Positions 21,401 through 32,019 of a stretch of 64,000 nt of DNA are shown in pieces. Within the stretch, counting starts at the first letter, position 1, and the number at the start of each line of letters is the position of its first letter. The translations under genes were made by a program, and so were the position numbers. Where the stretch lies: the NCBI RefSeq assembly GCF_001625195.1, contig NC_054389.1, positions 8,242,520 through 8,306,519 of the forward strand. The letters run 5' to 3'. The DNA comes from Drechmeria coniospora. Its lineage: Eukaryota; Ascomycota; Sordariomycetes; Hypocreales; Ophiocordycipitaceae. The notes below the pieces were generated by a model. That model saw only the letters and a program-made list of their open reading frames with translations, had not been told where the DNA came from and did no database searches.

Positions 21401-24400
21401 TCTCCGAGGGTCCAGACGGCCGTCCAGTTAACGATTCTCGAGTCAAGCGGACCAAAAGCGAGGCTCTTAACGGCGATGATGTGCCCCTCTTTGCCGATCG
21501 ACCTGGTACTGACGTCTCTGAAGATGAGCCTGCCGAGGACGCGAATGACGATCGTCGCGACGCAGAAAGGTCTCCCCGAGTTGATACTTCGATTTCGTCT
21601 ATGGTGGCCTTGGATCAGATGAGCTCACAGGCCACACCTTTCACTCCATCTGAATCGTCACCAGCCGAGAATGCCAACACATGGTCGCCCTTTGAATTTG
21701 ACAGCAAGCGCGAGGCCCAGAATTTCAGCGAGTCTCGGATTTTTGGCGATGATACCTTCAGGTTGCGCCAGAGCTCAGCTCTGTCTGCTACGGCTGCGTC
21801 GTTTCAGCCCACCAGCGCCAAATATGAGGATGATCAAGTTCAGTATGAAGTTGTCGAGCCTGTCATCACTGGGGCTTCAGCGACAGCCGATTCTGAAGGC
21901 AGCGAAGATAAAATTACTCGAAACGGCCTGGAAGCGTCACACATTACTTCGCCATCGCCAAAACTCGGGGGGTTGGCGGGTTCCCGCTTCGCTAGGGACC
22001 CATCGCCAGCGTCCTCGGAAGAAACAGAAATTATAAGGACCGTTGAGGAAGCCCCCGGCTGGCAGGCCATGCAGGCTCCTGTTGGACAACCTATTGACAT
22101 TTCTAATGCTCGTGAACCAACTTTTGAGGAGATCGATGCAGTCATGCAACATCTCGAGAATGACCCTTCGATGGGAGTGAATAAGTCTAAAGCAACGAAT
22201 TCCCCTTGGCAACTCCGGTCTACTGTCGACGGCGATTCCCCCAGCCACGGCCAGCAATCCCCTGTAGACCAGCTCGTCAGGGATGGAAATAATCACACGC
22301 CTCGTCAACTCGCATCTCCGTCTAATGCTGCACCGGTTGTCGATACCGAATTAGGGGGTTCGTTCATCATCCCATCCATCAGCCCTTGCTCACCCCACCC
22401 GGCCAACGAACTCACCGGAGCAGATATTGACATCGCGTCTAACAATTGGGAAGCTCCTTACCCCCATGGCGAGCATGTGAAGCTTGAGAGCAACTCTCAT
22501 TCCTTTGACAGTCGCATTTACGAGGCCTTGAGCAGCTTGCTCGCCTCCAAACTGGATCCAATGGAGAAGAAATTGGCTTCCATTCAAGTGACCATGGCCT
22601 CCAAGTCTCGTCGCACTCCCTCACTCCGCGACGTGCGCAGCATCTCAGGTGAGATACAGGAGAGCGACGCCGATGACGAGGACGAAGAGCCGATGACTCG
22701 CCGCTCTGTCAGCCCGCGTAAGGATCGCCGAATGGATCATATTCGCCTTGCCGTCATGGACGCCCTTGCATCGCAGGGCATGGCTGCCTCTGCCACTGGC
22801 AGGGAATCGCTGCACAATGAAGATTCCGTCCTGAGAGCGCTGGAGGACATCAAGGAGCATTTGACCGCTTCCCTTGGCACAATTGCTGAAGGGCAAGCTA
22901 AAGTGTCCAGTTCAGGGGTTACAAGCCGGGACATGCCCGCCTCGGTGGCCGATGAGCAACTCCAGAGCAAGGTAGATGAGCTGCCAACGACGGTTGGTAG
23001 TTTCGAGCAACGGTTGCACCAGGAACAGCTCAAAATCGAGAAGGAAGCGACCGAGCGCAGAGCAGCTGAAGATGCCGCGGCCGAGCTTCATCGCAAACTC
23101 CAAGCTGCCGAATCTCGCGTTGAGGCGGAAATTATCAACCGAAGCGTTTTCGATCAGCGTGTGTTAGATTTGGAGGAGCGTTTGAGACGACAGGAAGCGA
23201 TATGCGAGGAGGAAATCAAGAATAAACGTGATGCGGAAGATAGGCTCGCCGAGGTTCAGCGTCTGCTGAAGATTTCGTCCGAGGAAGAAGATCGCCTAAA
23301 GGGAGTTGTTGATGAGAGGGATGAGAGAATTCGGTCTCTCGAGCAGTCAAGCGGCAAATCTGCCATGCGCATGGCCCTTCTCGAGGCTACTCAGACCAAC
23401 TCAACTCAATCACAGTCGGAAATGACCAAAAAGCTCAGTTCTCTGGAAGTCGACCTGCTCAACGTCCGCCAAGACAACAACCACTGGCGATCCGAGGCCG
23501 AGAAAGCAGACGAAGCCGCCCGTCGCACTGCCGGTGAGCTGGCTCAAGTATCGGAGGAGAATACGCGTCTGCAGAAGTCGCTCATCGCGCTGACTACGCA
23601 ACTCGAAGAGAACGAGCGCTTGCGCGAGTCATGGCGCTCTAAATTCATGTCTCTCCAGGAAGACATGGGCAAGGCTGCTCATCAGGTTGCGGAGGAGAAC
23701 GCTCGTCGCGTGAAGAAAGACCAGACCATGTTTGCTAGACAAGAGGTCCTCGACGCCAGGTTGCAGGCTGAAGCGAAGACCCGCGAGCGCCTGGAATTGG
23801 AGATGGATCGTCTCCAAAATAACGAAATATCAGGCATGCGAGCCGTCAAGGAGTGCAAGCGCCTGGAGGGCCTGTTGGTCGAACTGAACACCGAGAACCA
23901 CAAGCTGCAGCAGGCGGCCTCTCGTTACCGGCTCGAGTTTGAAGAAGCTAGAGAGTCTGGCGCCAGCGAAGTTAGGCGGACCAGCGTGGCTCTGCAGATG
24001 GAGATTGACACCGCCAACAATCAGGTCAATGTCATTCGGGAGGAGCTCGAGGAGCAAAACGCCAAGCTGCGAGCCGAGCTGGATAACGTCAAACTAGATG
24101 CAGACACTGCCAAGGCACAGAACGAAATGCTTCTCGAAGAAGCTCAGACAACCAAGACGACCGCAATCGATGAGCTGAAACGCAAGTACGACAACAAGAT
24201 GGAAGATGCACAGGCTCGCTTCGAGCGCCAAGTCAGCAATGCTGCCGAAGATGCACAGCGGACTGAGCAACAGCTCCTGGAGCGCCTAAGCCTGTCCTCT
24301 TCCAAGATTGAACATCTTCAGGATCGCGTCGTTCACCTAGAAGACAAGCTTGAGATCGCCAGGGAGGCAGCTTCGGCGGCGGCGCAAGCAGCCAAGTCTG

Positions 24401-25320
24401 CCAGTGTTGAGCCGGGCCAAGCCCGCGAGGCTGTGCAGACCACTCAGCCGGCCATGAATGAGCCCGCTTTGCCCGAGAAGATCTCGCCGCAGGCTCTCCG
24501 AGAGTCCATTATGGTCCTTCAGGAGCAACTTCAAGCTCGCGAGCAACGAATCGAATCGCTTGAGCAAACTGTTGCCGAGTCTGACCCCGACGCGGTGTCG
24601 AAAATATCTAAGCGCGATGATGAGATCAATTGGCTTCGCGAGCTGCTTGCCGTGAGACATGCTGACCTTCAGGATATCATAACCGCTCTTTCCGGCGACA
24701 ACGACGGTGTCGAGCGCGAGGCAGTCAGAGATGCAGCAATCCGGCTTAAGGCAAATCTCCAAATGGAACAGCAGGAGCGCGAGAGGGCCGCGAACGGCGG
24801 CTCCTCCATCTCTCTGCCCAACCTTGCCCAGAGCATCCAGGCTGCGACGCCTCGGGTTGCCCAAGCTGTTGGCCCTATCGCAGCTGCATGGGGTAATTGG
24901 CGCAAGTCGAACCAGCCAGCGTTCCGTAGCCTCTCGGCTGCCTTAAACTCGCCTACTGGGACTAACAGAACGCCGTCTAAGAGCAGGGGCGGACCGAGCT
25001 CTCAGAGTCTTCTTGGGGGGCTCCTCACACCACCAGCCTCCGGCCCGCGTCAGGCATCCCTCATGGAGGGCGGCAGGCCTCAGCCGACAGCGTTTTCTAG
25101 CACCGGCCGCCGTTACACGTCCCAGGGCGGTGTCCCACGCCATGTCCGGGGTGGGTCGATGGCCTCTTTCCGCTCAGACCAGATGCCTGCTGCCCAGGAA
25201 ATGTCTTTCCAAGAACGACGGGAGCAGCCCCAGACGCCGCCTATGGCACGCAAAAGTGGCTACGACTCCGACGCTCAACCGGGCGACTTTGATGATCACG
25301 ACTTCTTCGAAGACGATTGA
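18430..25320 (+). CDS. Giant coiled-coil protein of filamentous fungi (about 2,270 residues)
   Basis: The frame is open from an acceptor at 18429 to TGA at 25318-25320, with one in-frame intron at 19670-19726 (GTGAGT...TGATAG, 57 nt); splicing gives ...DLNAWKNYVDELQ. The N-terminal third is Pro/Ser-rich and disordered except for a compact block at about residues 300-430 (PWKGKHIVIMLPRD...), which looks conserved in filamentous fungi. The middle is acidic and disordered. From about residue 1,480 to 2,060 lies a long heptad-rich coiled coil (genomic 22950-24700), and the extreme C-terminus is acidic (DDHDFFEDD). This layout suggests a cytoskeletal or organelle-tethering scaffold, but I cannot name a function. 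There is no in-frame ATG before about residue 236. The codon where translation would naturally start (LAAPGPRAYAQDGG) is TTG at 18460, so the true start is in an upstream exon, is non-AUG, or has been mutated. Confidence 0.8.
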   Translation, partial: TLAKTSPQSSLAAPGPRAYAQDGGSSSLEREPSQTSPALSTASTADLDDDIESSPSLPPLPAPRLPGRVAEILRTPPVDAGEFGTASWGSPYPRTDHNLRRLSLSSEPSDDSPIHHLTIDTPFLRQQVASDPSDTEPQTSISAAAAVLANRVRRQNSRLTEDWIRTHTTGIANAEPKHWFSEGSDSEHSSLSGSEPAWLNDSDARTPKAARKANSQPARPPRYPRAPSSVETLKPGDSFSLKPGEMIDLVTMEESTPVPAWDFPSDSSQGIGKQDSIPEPESSTQPTTEVMNKGPATPVKAVQRPLPEEPAAPARTRKKLPWKGKHIVIMLPRDDQRGQPGKSPMPLRSDEIRKMFESWKELGYGVDGFDLAVDGFQPPDTDDSQSRSGWPAHEDVIQERATGKYPVMLPDLNGEFGASYLRHPHTDRRNLIAWKNYVDELQETKLRALGVFSAEEEPEEPSISPLLTNPSRQPSAQYPPLPFSPPVPASSASSNPAISGYPFPGQLVPISPSPGLSSGASPVPFATGPGQFNSRQSVSLPPAGSAFHRPAQSPPGWPTQAGILHGLSRHEPTSLSNLDGILSPQSPYGLDGLLQAGSPAFNFPQRRQSLQYSPELLGQHPVGAMASPRLPEVHEDIEMFEKSSPERPVLAQPNSDSLQAEIDDAEYHLEEQLRHQLEHEDYSPHTTEDPAAGADAPASPHSRGASADLDVTKSSAHEPVDEPLVLHHPRPHSRGHSLSQNFFRDHGETQAEPARSDVVRPGDLISISESFEIDQSQEMETNLSNFGTPITTFGFTAAPEHQRAFSSTDNPWQEAEPPTSSRRTSHASKPSLSKLNVQAPEFKFNPATSFTPGQFNFSGNFQPAAFQAGHVAGSPSVQSLASQASSSSKFHATAPSFAPSQSDFNFSMSGPKFRPDAPSFTPFQSRFGSAASSAGTGDDGIDKRNSIFGSINFQSNDVAKPAKSSKAIPIVRPSSKSSAKSVLFSTPIDGFSEGPDGRPVNDSRVKRTKSEALNGDDVPLFADRPGTDVSEDEPAEDANDDRRDAERSPRVDTSISSMVALDQMSSQATPFTPSESSPAENANTWSPFEFDSKREAQNFSESRIFGDDTFRLRQSSALSATAASFQPTSAKYEDDQVQYEVVEPVITGASATADSEGSEDKITRNGLEASHITSPSPKLGGLAGSRFARDPSPASSEETEIIRTVEEAPGWQAMQAPVGQPIDISNAREPTFEEIDAVMQHLENDPSMGVNKSKATNSPWQLRSTVDGDSPSHGQQSPVDQLVRDGNNHTPRQLASPSNAAPVVDTELGGSFIIPSISPCSPHPANELTGADIDIASNNWEAPYPHGEHVKLESNSHSFDSRIYEALSSLLASKLDPMEKKLASIQVTMASKSRRTPSLRDVRSISGEIQESDADDEDEEPMTRRSVSPRKDRRMDHIRLAVMDALASQGMAASATGRESLHNEDSVLRALEDIKEHLTASLGTIAEGQAKVSSSGVTSRDMPASVADEQLQSKVDELPTTVGSFEQRLHQEQLKIEKEATERRAAEDAAAELHRKLQAAESRVEAEIINRSVFDQRVLDLEERLRRQEAICEEEIKNKRDAEDRLAEVQRLLKISSEEEDRLKGVVDERDERIRSLEQSSGKSAMRMALLEATQTNSTQSQSEMTKKLSSLEVDLLNVRQDNNHWRSEAEKADEAARRTAGELAQVSEENTRLQKSLIALTTQLEENERLRESWRSKFMSLQEDMGKAAHQVAEENARRVKKDQTMFARQEVLDARLQAEAKTRERLELEMDRLQNNEISGMRAVKECKRLEGLLVELNTENHKLQQAASRYRLEFEEARESGASEVRRTSVALQMEIDTANNQVNVIREELEEQNAKLRAELDNVKLDADTAKAQNEMLLEEAQTTKTTAIDELKRKYDNKMEDAQARFERQVSNAAEDAQRTEQQLLERLSLSSSKIEHLQDRVVHLEDKLEIAREAASAAAQAAKSASVEPGQAREAVQTTQPAMNEPALPEKISPQALRESIMVLQEQLQAREQRIESLEQTVAESDPDAVSKISKRDDEINWLRELLAVRHADLQDIITALSGDNDGVEREAVRDAAIRLKANLQMEQQERERAANGGSSISLPNLAQSIQAATPRVAQAVGPIAAAWGNWRKSNQPAFRSLSAALNSPTGTNRTPSKSRGGPSSQSLLGGLLTPPASGPRQASLMEGGRPQPTAFSSTGRRYTSQGGVPRHVRGGSMASFRSDQMPAAQEMSFQERREQPQTPPMARKSGYDSDAQPGDFDDHDFFEDD
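19670..19726 (+). other. In-frame 57-nt intron of the giant coiled-coil gene
   Basis: Donor GTGAGT at 19670, CTGAC branch near 19715, acceptor GATAG ending at 19726. Its length is a multiple of three and it lacks stops, so an unspliced reading would add 19 residues between ...LPDLN and AWKNY. Confidence 0.85.
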
Positions 25321-26164
25321 GGCCGGTCTATGACGGCCTTGCGCTAATCGACAGGCTCTCCATCATCATGGATGCCGACTCGTCTCAAGAGCCCTTTCAT
25401 TTGTCTATGCTTTGTTTCTGAGAGAACAACACAAAAGCTTGCCGGTACGACTAGTATCTGCAGCTTCGCTTCGCTTTACTGTCCCGTCATCTTGTTTCTT
25501 CATCCCACCAAGCCGCGAAATTCCTTTTCGCCGACTCTACCTACAAAGATACCCCCTTGGATTGGTTGCACTTCTTTCATCGCCTTCGATTCTAGACCGC
25601 GGCGTTACGGCCCCAACATATAGCTTATACACACCAGTTGTGCCTCAGATTGAACACTTGCACTTAACATCGAACGGGCATGATTTCCATCTTTTTCTTC
25701 GGCTTTCTCCAACCCCTTCTATTCCTTTTGCCTGTGAGACGGATGCATAGCGGGGAGACCGGTGGGTGGATTAGACTGCTCGTCTGGCCGACTGACTGCA
25801 GATTGAGACACGTCTCCGAAGAATGGATGCACATATATAGTAATTACCCAATTTTGAAACACCCCAGTGCGGCATGCGGATGTGATGCGGCATGTGTACG
25901 AAGCATGGCTGGCTGCGTCGATTTGCGAAGTGCCCAGCTTTGATTGTGTCATGACCACTTCCAAGCGGGGTGTGCATAAATTTGTACAACTACACATGGT
26001 CTTTGCCGACATAACGTAGGATAACTCGACCAGAGCACATGGTCTTTGCCGACATAACGTAGGATAATTCGACTAGAGCACGTGGTCTTCGCCGACATAA
26101 CGTAGGATAACTCGACCTGAGTTCGACCAAGAAAGATCAATTGCGACAGGCAACGTTGTCGACT
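25321..26164. other. Convergent 3' intergenic region
   Basis: Lies between two converging genes. No gene seen. It contains the 43-bp triple repeat described separately, close to the SRP101 3' end. Confidence 0.6.
25993..26121. repeat. Three tandem copies of a 43-bp unit
   Basis: Copies begin at 25993, 26036 and 26079, each opening CACATGGTCTTTGCCGACAT or a near variant (CACGTGG in copy 3) and ending TCGACCAGAG or similar. Divergence between copies is only a few substitutions. The unit is non-coding and starts 676 nt past the stop of the giant gene. Confidence 0.9.
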
Positions 26165-28319
26165 TCAGGTGCTGCTCAGCAGCTTCTCCACGGCCCACTT
26201 GACGGAAAAGTTGCGCAGGTCGGAATAGTGCTGGCCGACACCGACGAACAGGACGGGAACGTTGGTGGCGTGGACGAGGCTGACAAGCGTGCCGACCATG
26301 TCACCGACGGTATCGCATTTGGAGATGATAAAACCGTCGAGGGAGCGGTGGGCGCCAAAGGCAGCGTTGAAGTTGCGTGCCTGGGCGACAGAGTCGGTGC
26401 CGACGAGGGCCTGAAGACGGAGGTCCGTTAGCACGTTCGCAAGGTCACAAAACGAAGGATATGGGGCCACAAGGGGAACGAGGTGTCGCGTACTTCGCCG
26501 ACCATGAGGATCTTGTCAGGTTGGGCAAACTTGGCAAACTTCTCGAGTGAGGACATGAGCCGTTGGTCGTTGTGGCGACGACCGGCCGTGTCGATGAGAA
26601 CGACGTCGTAGCCTTCCTGGGCGGCATAGGAGACGGCATCCTTGGCCACGGCGGCAGCGTCCTTGCCGTAGCCCTTCTGATAGAGCTCGACCTGGCCGCC
26701 CTCGCGGATGGTTAGCTCCTTGAGGTTGCGAACGTGGACGGCGAGCTGCTCGACGGCGCCGGAGCGGAAGGTGTCGCCAGCAGCAACGAGGACCTTGTAC
26801 TTGTTCTGGAGGAGGAAAAAGCAAATTTTGGAGAGGTTGGTCGACTTGCCGACGCCATTGACACCGACAATAGAGATGACATATGGCCGGGCTGCGCGGA
26901 GAGAGGTGGCAAGCGGGGCCGCGATGGAGTCGATTTCGCGGAGGAGGTCGAGGGAGGACGTGGGCGTCAGCATTTTGGTGAGGGACGACTCCATGGCCGT
27001 CTGGATCTTGGAGTTGATGCCTTCGAAGTTGCCCGTCCTGACGCCGATCAGCTCCTTTCCAACGCCCTCGCATAATCGGACGGCGGCCTCGCGGGCCACA
27101 TTCTTCTTCAACAAATGCTCTTCCATGCCCTTCATGGCTTTGTCCAGGTCGTCCTTTGTCAAGGTCTTGCCCCCGACGACGTTTCGGAAGAGACCGCTGA
27201 TGGCGTTGACGCCCGACTCGATGAAGCTTCCTCCGCGGCCCGAACGCGCAGCCGCAGCCTTCTCGGCCTCGGCAGATGCCAGCATACTGTGGACTTCATC
27301 GCCCAGGTCCCTGAGCACAAACTTGCCCTTGCGCAAGGAACCCCAGGTGGTAGCGTCGACGGGGTCAACGGCGGTCGACCGGCCGACTGCCTCCATCTCG
27401 GAGTCACTCGTCGCGTTGGGCTGGCCAGAGTAGTCAAGCTGGACGTCGTCGTCGTCGCTGGCCTCGTGGGCAAAGCCATCAGCGTCCCATTTGCGCCCCT
27501 TCTTGGCCGTCTTGGACCCCTTCTTCGGCTTGCTTGACGATTCATCGCTTGAAGAGACGGGCGCAGAGGCCGCGTTCTTGGCTTTACGAGCCCGGCGCGA
27601 CATCTTGGCAACAGGGCCAGGCTTGGCAACGACTAAGCTTCCCGGCGTTGAGGCGCGCGATGTGGCCAGAGCGGCTATAGGAGTAGAGCCATCTACATTC
27701 GATATCTCGTCCTGTGCGCTGCTTTTGAGTGATCGGCCTCGGTAGGTGAGCCCGGGTGTTGGAGGCATAGCATCGGGTGACAAGCCGGGCGACGAAGGGT
27801 CTTGCTGCGGGTGTGATGTAGGGTTGGCGGCTTTTGACGAGTCCAGTTCTTGGAGTTGCTGGTCAAAGTAGTCGTCAAATTTGGTACACTCGACCATGGT
27901 TGTGTGTGGTTTCTTGAGCTGCTCGCCGTAGAGCGAGACGAATATGGTGCGGATGTTGTCGACGAGCTTGTCAACCCAACTAAGATGAAAGAGCGATCGA
28001 TAGACAGCCTTTAAGAATATTAAGCCGACTTGTCTGCTATTTCGACCCCTCGGAGGACGGCGGACGGGTAGGACGAACTTACGACGAAGAAGACGCCGAG
28101 CTCCTTGACAAGGGTCCATTTCAGAATGTGCTGGTCGCTTTTGTACGGAGGATTCTTGGCTGCCGACCGGGCATCGTCGCCGATGGCTGAGACGCCATGT
28201 TTCTCTTCGATAAAGATGTCGGAGATGAAGCTGTTGATGACGGATGGGTTGACGGGGGCATATGTCCTGGACCAGAGGACGACGCCCGACGCGGTGATGA
28301 TTTCGAACGAGTCCAACAT
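26165..28319 (-). CDS. SRP101: Signal recognition particle receptor subunit alpha
   Basis: Three exons: 28319-28083, 28008-26494 and 26410-26165 (665 residues). Introns 28009-28082 (GTAAGT...AAAG) and 26411-26493 (GTACGC, branch GCTAAC, CAG) are both phase 0 and restore family sequence exactly. Residues 1-130 form the SRX longin-like domain (MLDSFEIITASG; VAVYRSLFHLSWVDKLVDN) that binds the beta subunit at the ER membrane. A charged linker with a Lys-rich patch follows. The C-terminal NG domain carries the P-loop GVNGVGKST (about 461-469), AGDTFRSGAVEQL, DTAGR (about 551-555) and SKCD (about 614-617), all needed for GTP binding and hydrolysis. It docks ribosome-nascent chain-SRP complexes at the ER translocon. 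Its neighbour YIF1, divergently arranged about 1.06 kb away, also acts in the early secretory pathway. Identification is secure. Confidence 0.95.
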
Positions 28320-29381
28320 GGCTTGGCTGGTCGGGGCGGCGCTTGAGCACGCACCGCACCAAAGCAAAGCTTTGCGAGATGCGAGAAATAGGTAGGAGGA
28401 AGCGACCGATATAAGAAGGGGGTGTTGTTGGGACGGCTTGACTGAGGCCGCAGGTCGCAAGTTCGCAGCAGCAGTCCAGCTGGAAGGAGTCCCTGTGCTC
28501 GTCGCTGTTGCTGCCGGGGTGGAGGGGATGGGAAGATAACGATAAGGCACTCCCTTTCCCTCCCGTAAGTACTCCGCTCACTTACGCCGTACAGTACAAA
28601 GTGCTTATTTTCACTGCGGAATTTTACTTGCATGTGTACGGAGTATTAATACTGCAAGTACTATTATTCTGTTCTTTGTACTCCGTATATATGCACATAT
28701 CACAAGCAGAGTACTCATGCACAGCAATGGTTTGCATGCTCTTGGTCAATGTGCATCTGAGTGTAATGTGTACTTACTGTGTTAACATATGGTGTACGGA
28801 GTACTCCGTATCCTGTGTTTCTTGTAAGTATTTACGGAGTAATTACTGTACATGCTGCAATACGCCGTCCCAGTATGTACTGTACATGTGCTGTACAAGT
28901 AATACTATGTGGAGTCATGTCGAGGGCTGGAGCCATAAGTACTTGCGAGGCTCATTCCGATCACGTGGTGATTGGCAAAGGTCCCCTGTTCGGAACTAGT
29001 TCCACTGTGCTCTGTACTGTACATACTTAAGTACTTATACAGTACCTAGTAGCTACAATAAGTACTTAGCACAAGTACCTACTACGATATCTGTACTAGT
29101 CAAAATTCGTACCTAGTAGCTAATATTGCTAGGTACTGGTGTGCTGTCCTTTGATGACGCGCAGCAGCACCGAGTCTGTGACTACACACCCGACACCGGG
29201 CAAATCTACCTACAAGCTAATACCAGCAAAGGCTGCGCGACGAGACAAACCCTCTCGTCGTCTGCCTCAATCCCTACCACCCATCTCAACTTTTTGCCCT
29301 CAACCCCAACCTCGCCACCGGCCATCGTTGCCACCCTTTTCTTTCTTTTCGTCAGCCAAACAAACGCCGACCGGTCCTGCC
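28320..29381. promoter_or_regulatory. Divergent promoter region SRP101 / YIF1 containing a GTAC island
   Basis: Between the divergent starts of SRP101 (28319) and YIF1 (29382). From about 28560 to 29130 it is filled with GTAC words (TACGGAGTACTCCGTA at 28796-28811, ACTGTACATGTGCTGTAC near 28879). The 250 nt before YIF1 are C/T- and A/C-rich, as for a normal fungal leader. No coding sequence is supported. Confidence 0.55.
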
Positions 29382-30616
29382 ATGCACCGAGCGTCGCATG
29401 GGCCGTCGCCCCCGTTGCACCACCCCGTGCCGCAACATGTTTCCACAGTCCCCCAGCTGCGATCGCCTCCGCCACCGCCGGGCTCTGCCTCGTCGTCGCA
29501 GCAGCAGGGCTACGGAGGGACTCCCTATCAGCAGCAAGGCGGCTCCGTCGGCAACGTCTTCGGTGCATACGGCCAGTTCATGAACGACCCGACCGCTCAG
29601 GTTGCCGCCCAGTTCGGCCAGACAGCTTTCAAGCATGGCCAGGAATACGTCGAGCAAAATGTAGGTAGCCTAAAAGTCCCTCCGTTGTGCCCCCCCCCCC
29701 CCCCCCCGAAGCTGCCGTCGAAAGAGATTTTGCGCTGACCTCGTTGTCCTTTCCGTACTCTGTAGTTTGGCCGCTTCGTCAACGTCTCGGCCCTGAAACA
29801 CTACTTCAACGTCTCCAACTTCTACGTCGTCAACAAGCTGTTCCTCGTCCTCTTCCCCTGGCGGCACAAGCCATGGTCCCGGAAGCAGACGGTCGGCGCC
29901 AACGGCCAAGAGGGCTGGTATCTACCACCGAGGGAGGATATCAACAGCCCCGACATGTACATTCCAGGTCGGTTGCTCGGTCCCTCATCGGTCTCTGACC
30001 GGGTGCATGGATGCTCGCGCACGTGCGGGAGGTGGCTGATGCTTGCTTGTCTACAGTCATGGCCTTGGTCACCTACATCCTCCTCTCGACCCTCATCGCC
30101 GGGCTGAGGGGCCAGTTCCAGCCGGAGCTGCTCGGCTACACCGCCACCATCGGCATGGTCGCTGTCATCGTCGAGATTGTCGCCCTGAAGCTCGGCTGCT
30201 ACCTCCTCAGCATCTCCAGCCAATCCCAGCTGTTTGATCTCATTGCGTACTCCGGATACAAATTTGTCGGCATCATCGTCACCATCGCCGTCTCCGAGCT
30301 CTTCAGTGGAGCCAAGGGCTCCGGCGGCTGGATCGGCTGGCTTGTGTTCTTCTATACCTTCCTCGCCAACTCCCTCTTCCTGGTACGTTGATCGCCCGCT
30401 CACCCGATCTCGGATGCCAAAAAGACGTGTCGACTGATGAATGCCGATTGCCAGATGCGATCGTTGAAATACGTTCTTCTCCCCGAGAACTCTGGCAATA
30501 CGTCGGGCCCGATGCAGACCGATTCGCGCGCCAAGCGCAACCAACGCACCCAGTTCCTCTTCTTTTACTCTTACGTCGTTCAGCTCTTCTTCATGTGGCT
30601 TCTGACCCGATCTTGA
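29382..30616 (+). CDS. YIF1: Yif1-family ER-Golgi transport membrane protein
   Basis: Four exons: 29382-29660, 29766-29967, 30057-30382 and 30455-30616, 322 residues. All junction phases agree. A Pro/Gln-rich cytosolic N-terminus precedes the family signature: FGAYGQFMNDPTAQVAAQFG, then GRFVNVSALKHYFNVSNFYV and KLFLVLFPWRHKPWSR. A membrane domain with about five helices begins with VMALVTYILLSTLIAGL and ends with QFLFFYSYVVQLFFMWLL. Yif1 binds Yip1 and Ypt-type Rab GTPases on COPII vesicles and is needed for ER-to-Golgi transport. The first intron (29661-29765) contains a run of 18 C (29690-29707). The start at 29382 is the first ATG that gives family sequence, after a C/T-rich leader. Confidence 0.93.
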
Positions 30617-31186
30617 GCGAGCGATTCTGCCTATGTACTGTCCCCCCTGACGGGCCGGGGCGGAAGGAAGGAATGTCGAGATGAGGACTCAAAAGCATAG
30701 AGGGACGGAGGGACGAGGGGCAGGCTTAATCATGATAATGCATCGTTTGAATGACACATGAAGAAGGGGAAGCCGCCAGTGGATTCGTGGCCCGGGAGCG
30801 AACGGGCGTCGACGACGGTGAGTCTATTTAGACAGCGCAGCGCCAACTAGCTCCATGCTCTACGCTGCAGGTGTGCTATTTCACCACGTGCAGATGAAAA
30901 TCCATGTGACGACCCGAAATCAAATGATCCCTTTTTCCATCCAAGAAGTGTCCCTTTAGGCCCCAAATAGTGTCATCCACGACGGGTGCGTACGTCACCA
31001 AACTCCGCAAGGCACGACGGAAATGTGATGCGCACCGGTTGACCAACACGTGACGCATCCAAATCCCCCCCCCCCCCCTCCTCCTCTCCGAATCCCCGGA
31101 TCCTCGGGCGAACCCGCCGATCCATCGTGCATCGTGCAATAATCGGTCGTGCGCTCCGTGTCTAATTGCAGTAGATATTTTCAAAA
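30617..31186. other. Intergenic between YIF1 and the Mpv17-like gene
   Basis: Holds the YIF1 3' UTR and the promoter of the next gene. A run of 14 C (31065-31078) lies 110 nt before the next start. No gene or repeat of note otherwise. Confidence 0.5.
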
Positions 31187-32019
31187 ATGGCTCCACGACC
31201 CATCGTTGCGGCGACGCTGCAGGCCGCCATGTTGGGTGCCATTTCCAATGTCCTTGCCCAGTTCATCACGGCGAGCAGGACAAAGGTGAGGCCGGGCGTT
31301 GACGAGTTGAGCCGAGCGGGATGCTGACCGAGACCGGCGAACAGACCGAGTTCTCGATAGACTGGATTCCTGTCCTCCAGTTTCTGCTGTTCAGTACCGT
31401 CAACACGCCTCCCAACTTCCTCTGGTTCGTCATCGCGCACCGCCATCCCCGACTCCCCTCCTCTGCCCAGTCGTCTCGTGACTCACCCTCGCGCAGGCAG
31501 GAATTTCTCGAGTCCACCTTTCCCGCACGCCCCCAACCTCTGTCTTCCTCTGGAAATGGTCGGGCCAAGGGCAAGCAGCAAGGGCGTAAGGGGCAGTCGG
31601 ACCGGAAGCCAGAGCAGGTTGTGCGGGAAGAAATCCCCTTGTCCGTCCGCAACACAGTCATCAAGTTCGCCCTTGACCAGACCATCGGCGCCGCTGTCAA
31701 CACGCTCCTCTTCAGCACCTTCATGCGCGCCCTCCACGAAGCCATGCACCCAGTCCCACGCATGACCAATCTCTTAAAGGCTGTTAATTACTGGACCGCC
31801 CCGTCGGCCATCGACTTTTCTCGCGTCGACGGAAGCGCCGTGTGGGAAGCGGCGCAGGCTGAATTCTGGTCCATCGCCTTTGCTGGCCTCAGGTTTTGGC
31901 CCTTTGTCAGTCTGCTGAACTTTACCGTCGTCAAGACGGTCGCTGGGAGGAACCTGGTCGGTTCACTGGCTGGCGTTGTCTGGGGGGTTTACATGAGCAT
32001 GGTGGCGGCCGCTCAGTAG
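31187..32019 (+). CDS. Mpv17/PMP22 family membrane protein
   Basis: Three exons: 31187-31285, 31345-31424 and 31497-32019; 233 residues. Intron 1 (31286-31344) has donor GTGAGG and acceptor CAG. Intron 2 (31425-31496, 72 nt) is a multiple of three and open, so it could be misread as coding; splicing gives PPNFLWQEFLESTFP, the expected family transition. The protein has about four membrane segments and the C-terminal block FWPFVSLLNFTVVKTVAGRN...GVVWGVYMS, which matches the Mpv17/PMP22 signature (W-P-x-x-x-x-x-N-F and W-x-x-Y-x-S). Members sit in the peroxisomal or inner mitochondrial membrane and are thought to form small-solute channels; the location of this one cannot be told from sequence. 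A basic Lys/Arg-rich loop of about 35 residues (SSSGNGRAKGKQQGRKGQ...) separates the two halves. Confidence 0.9.

Noticed and set aside
31425..31496. 24-residue Pro/Ser-rich insertion in the Mpv17-like protein
   Set aside because: It is a 72-nt in-frame intron; removal gives the expected FLWQEFLE sequence.
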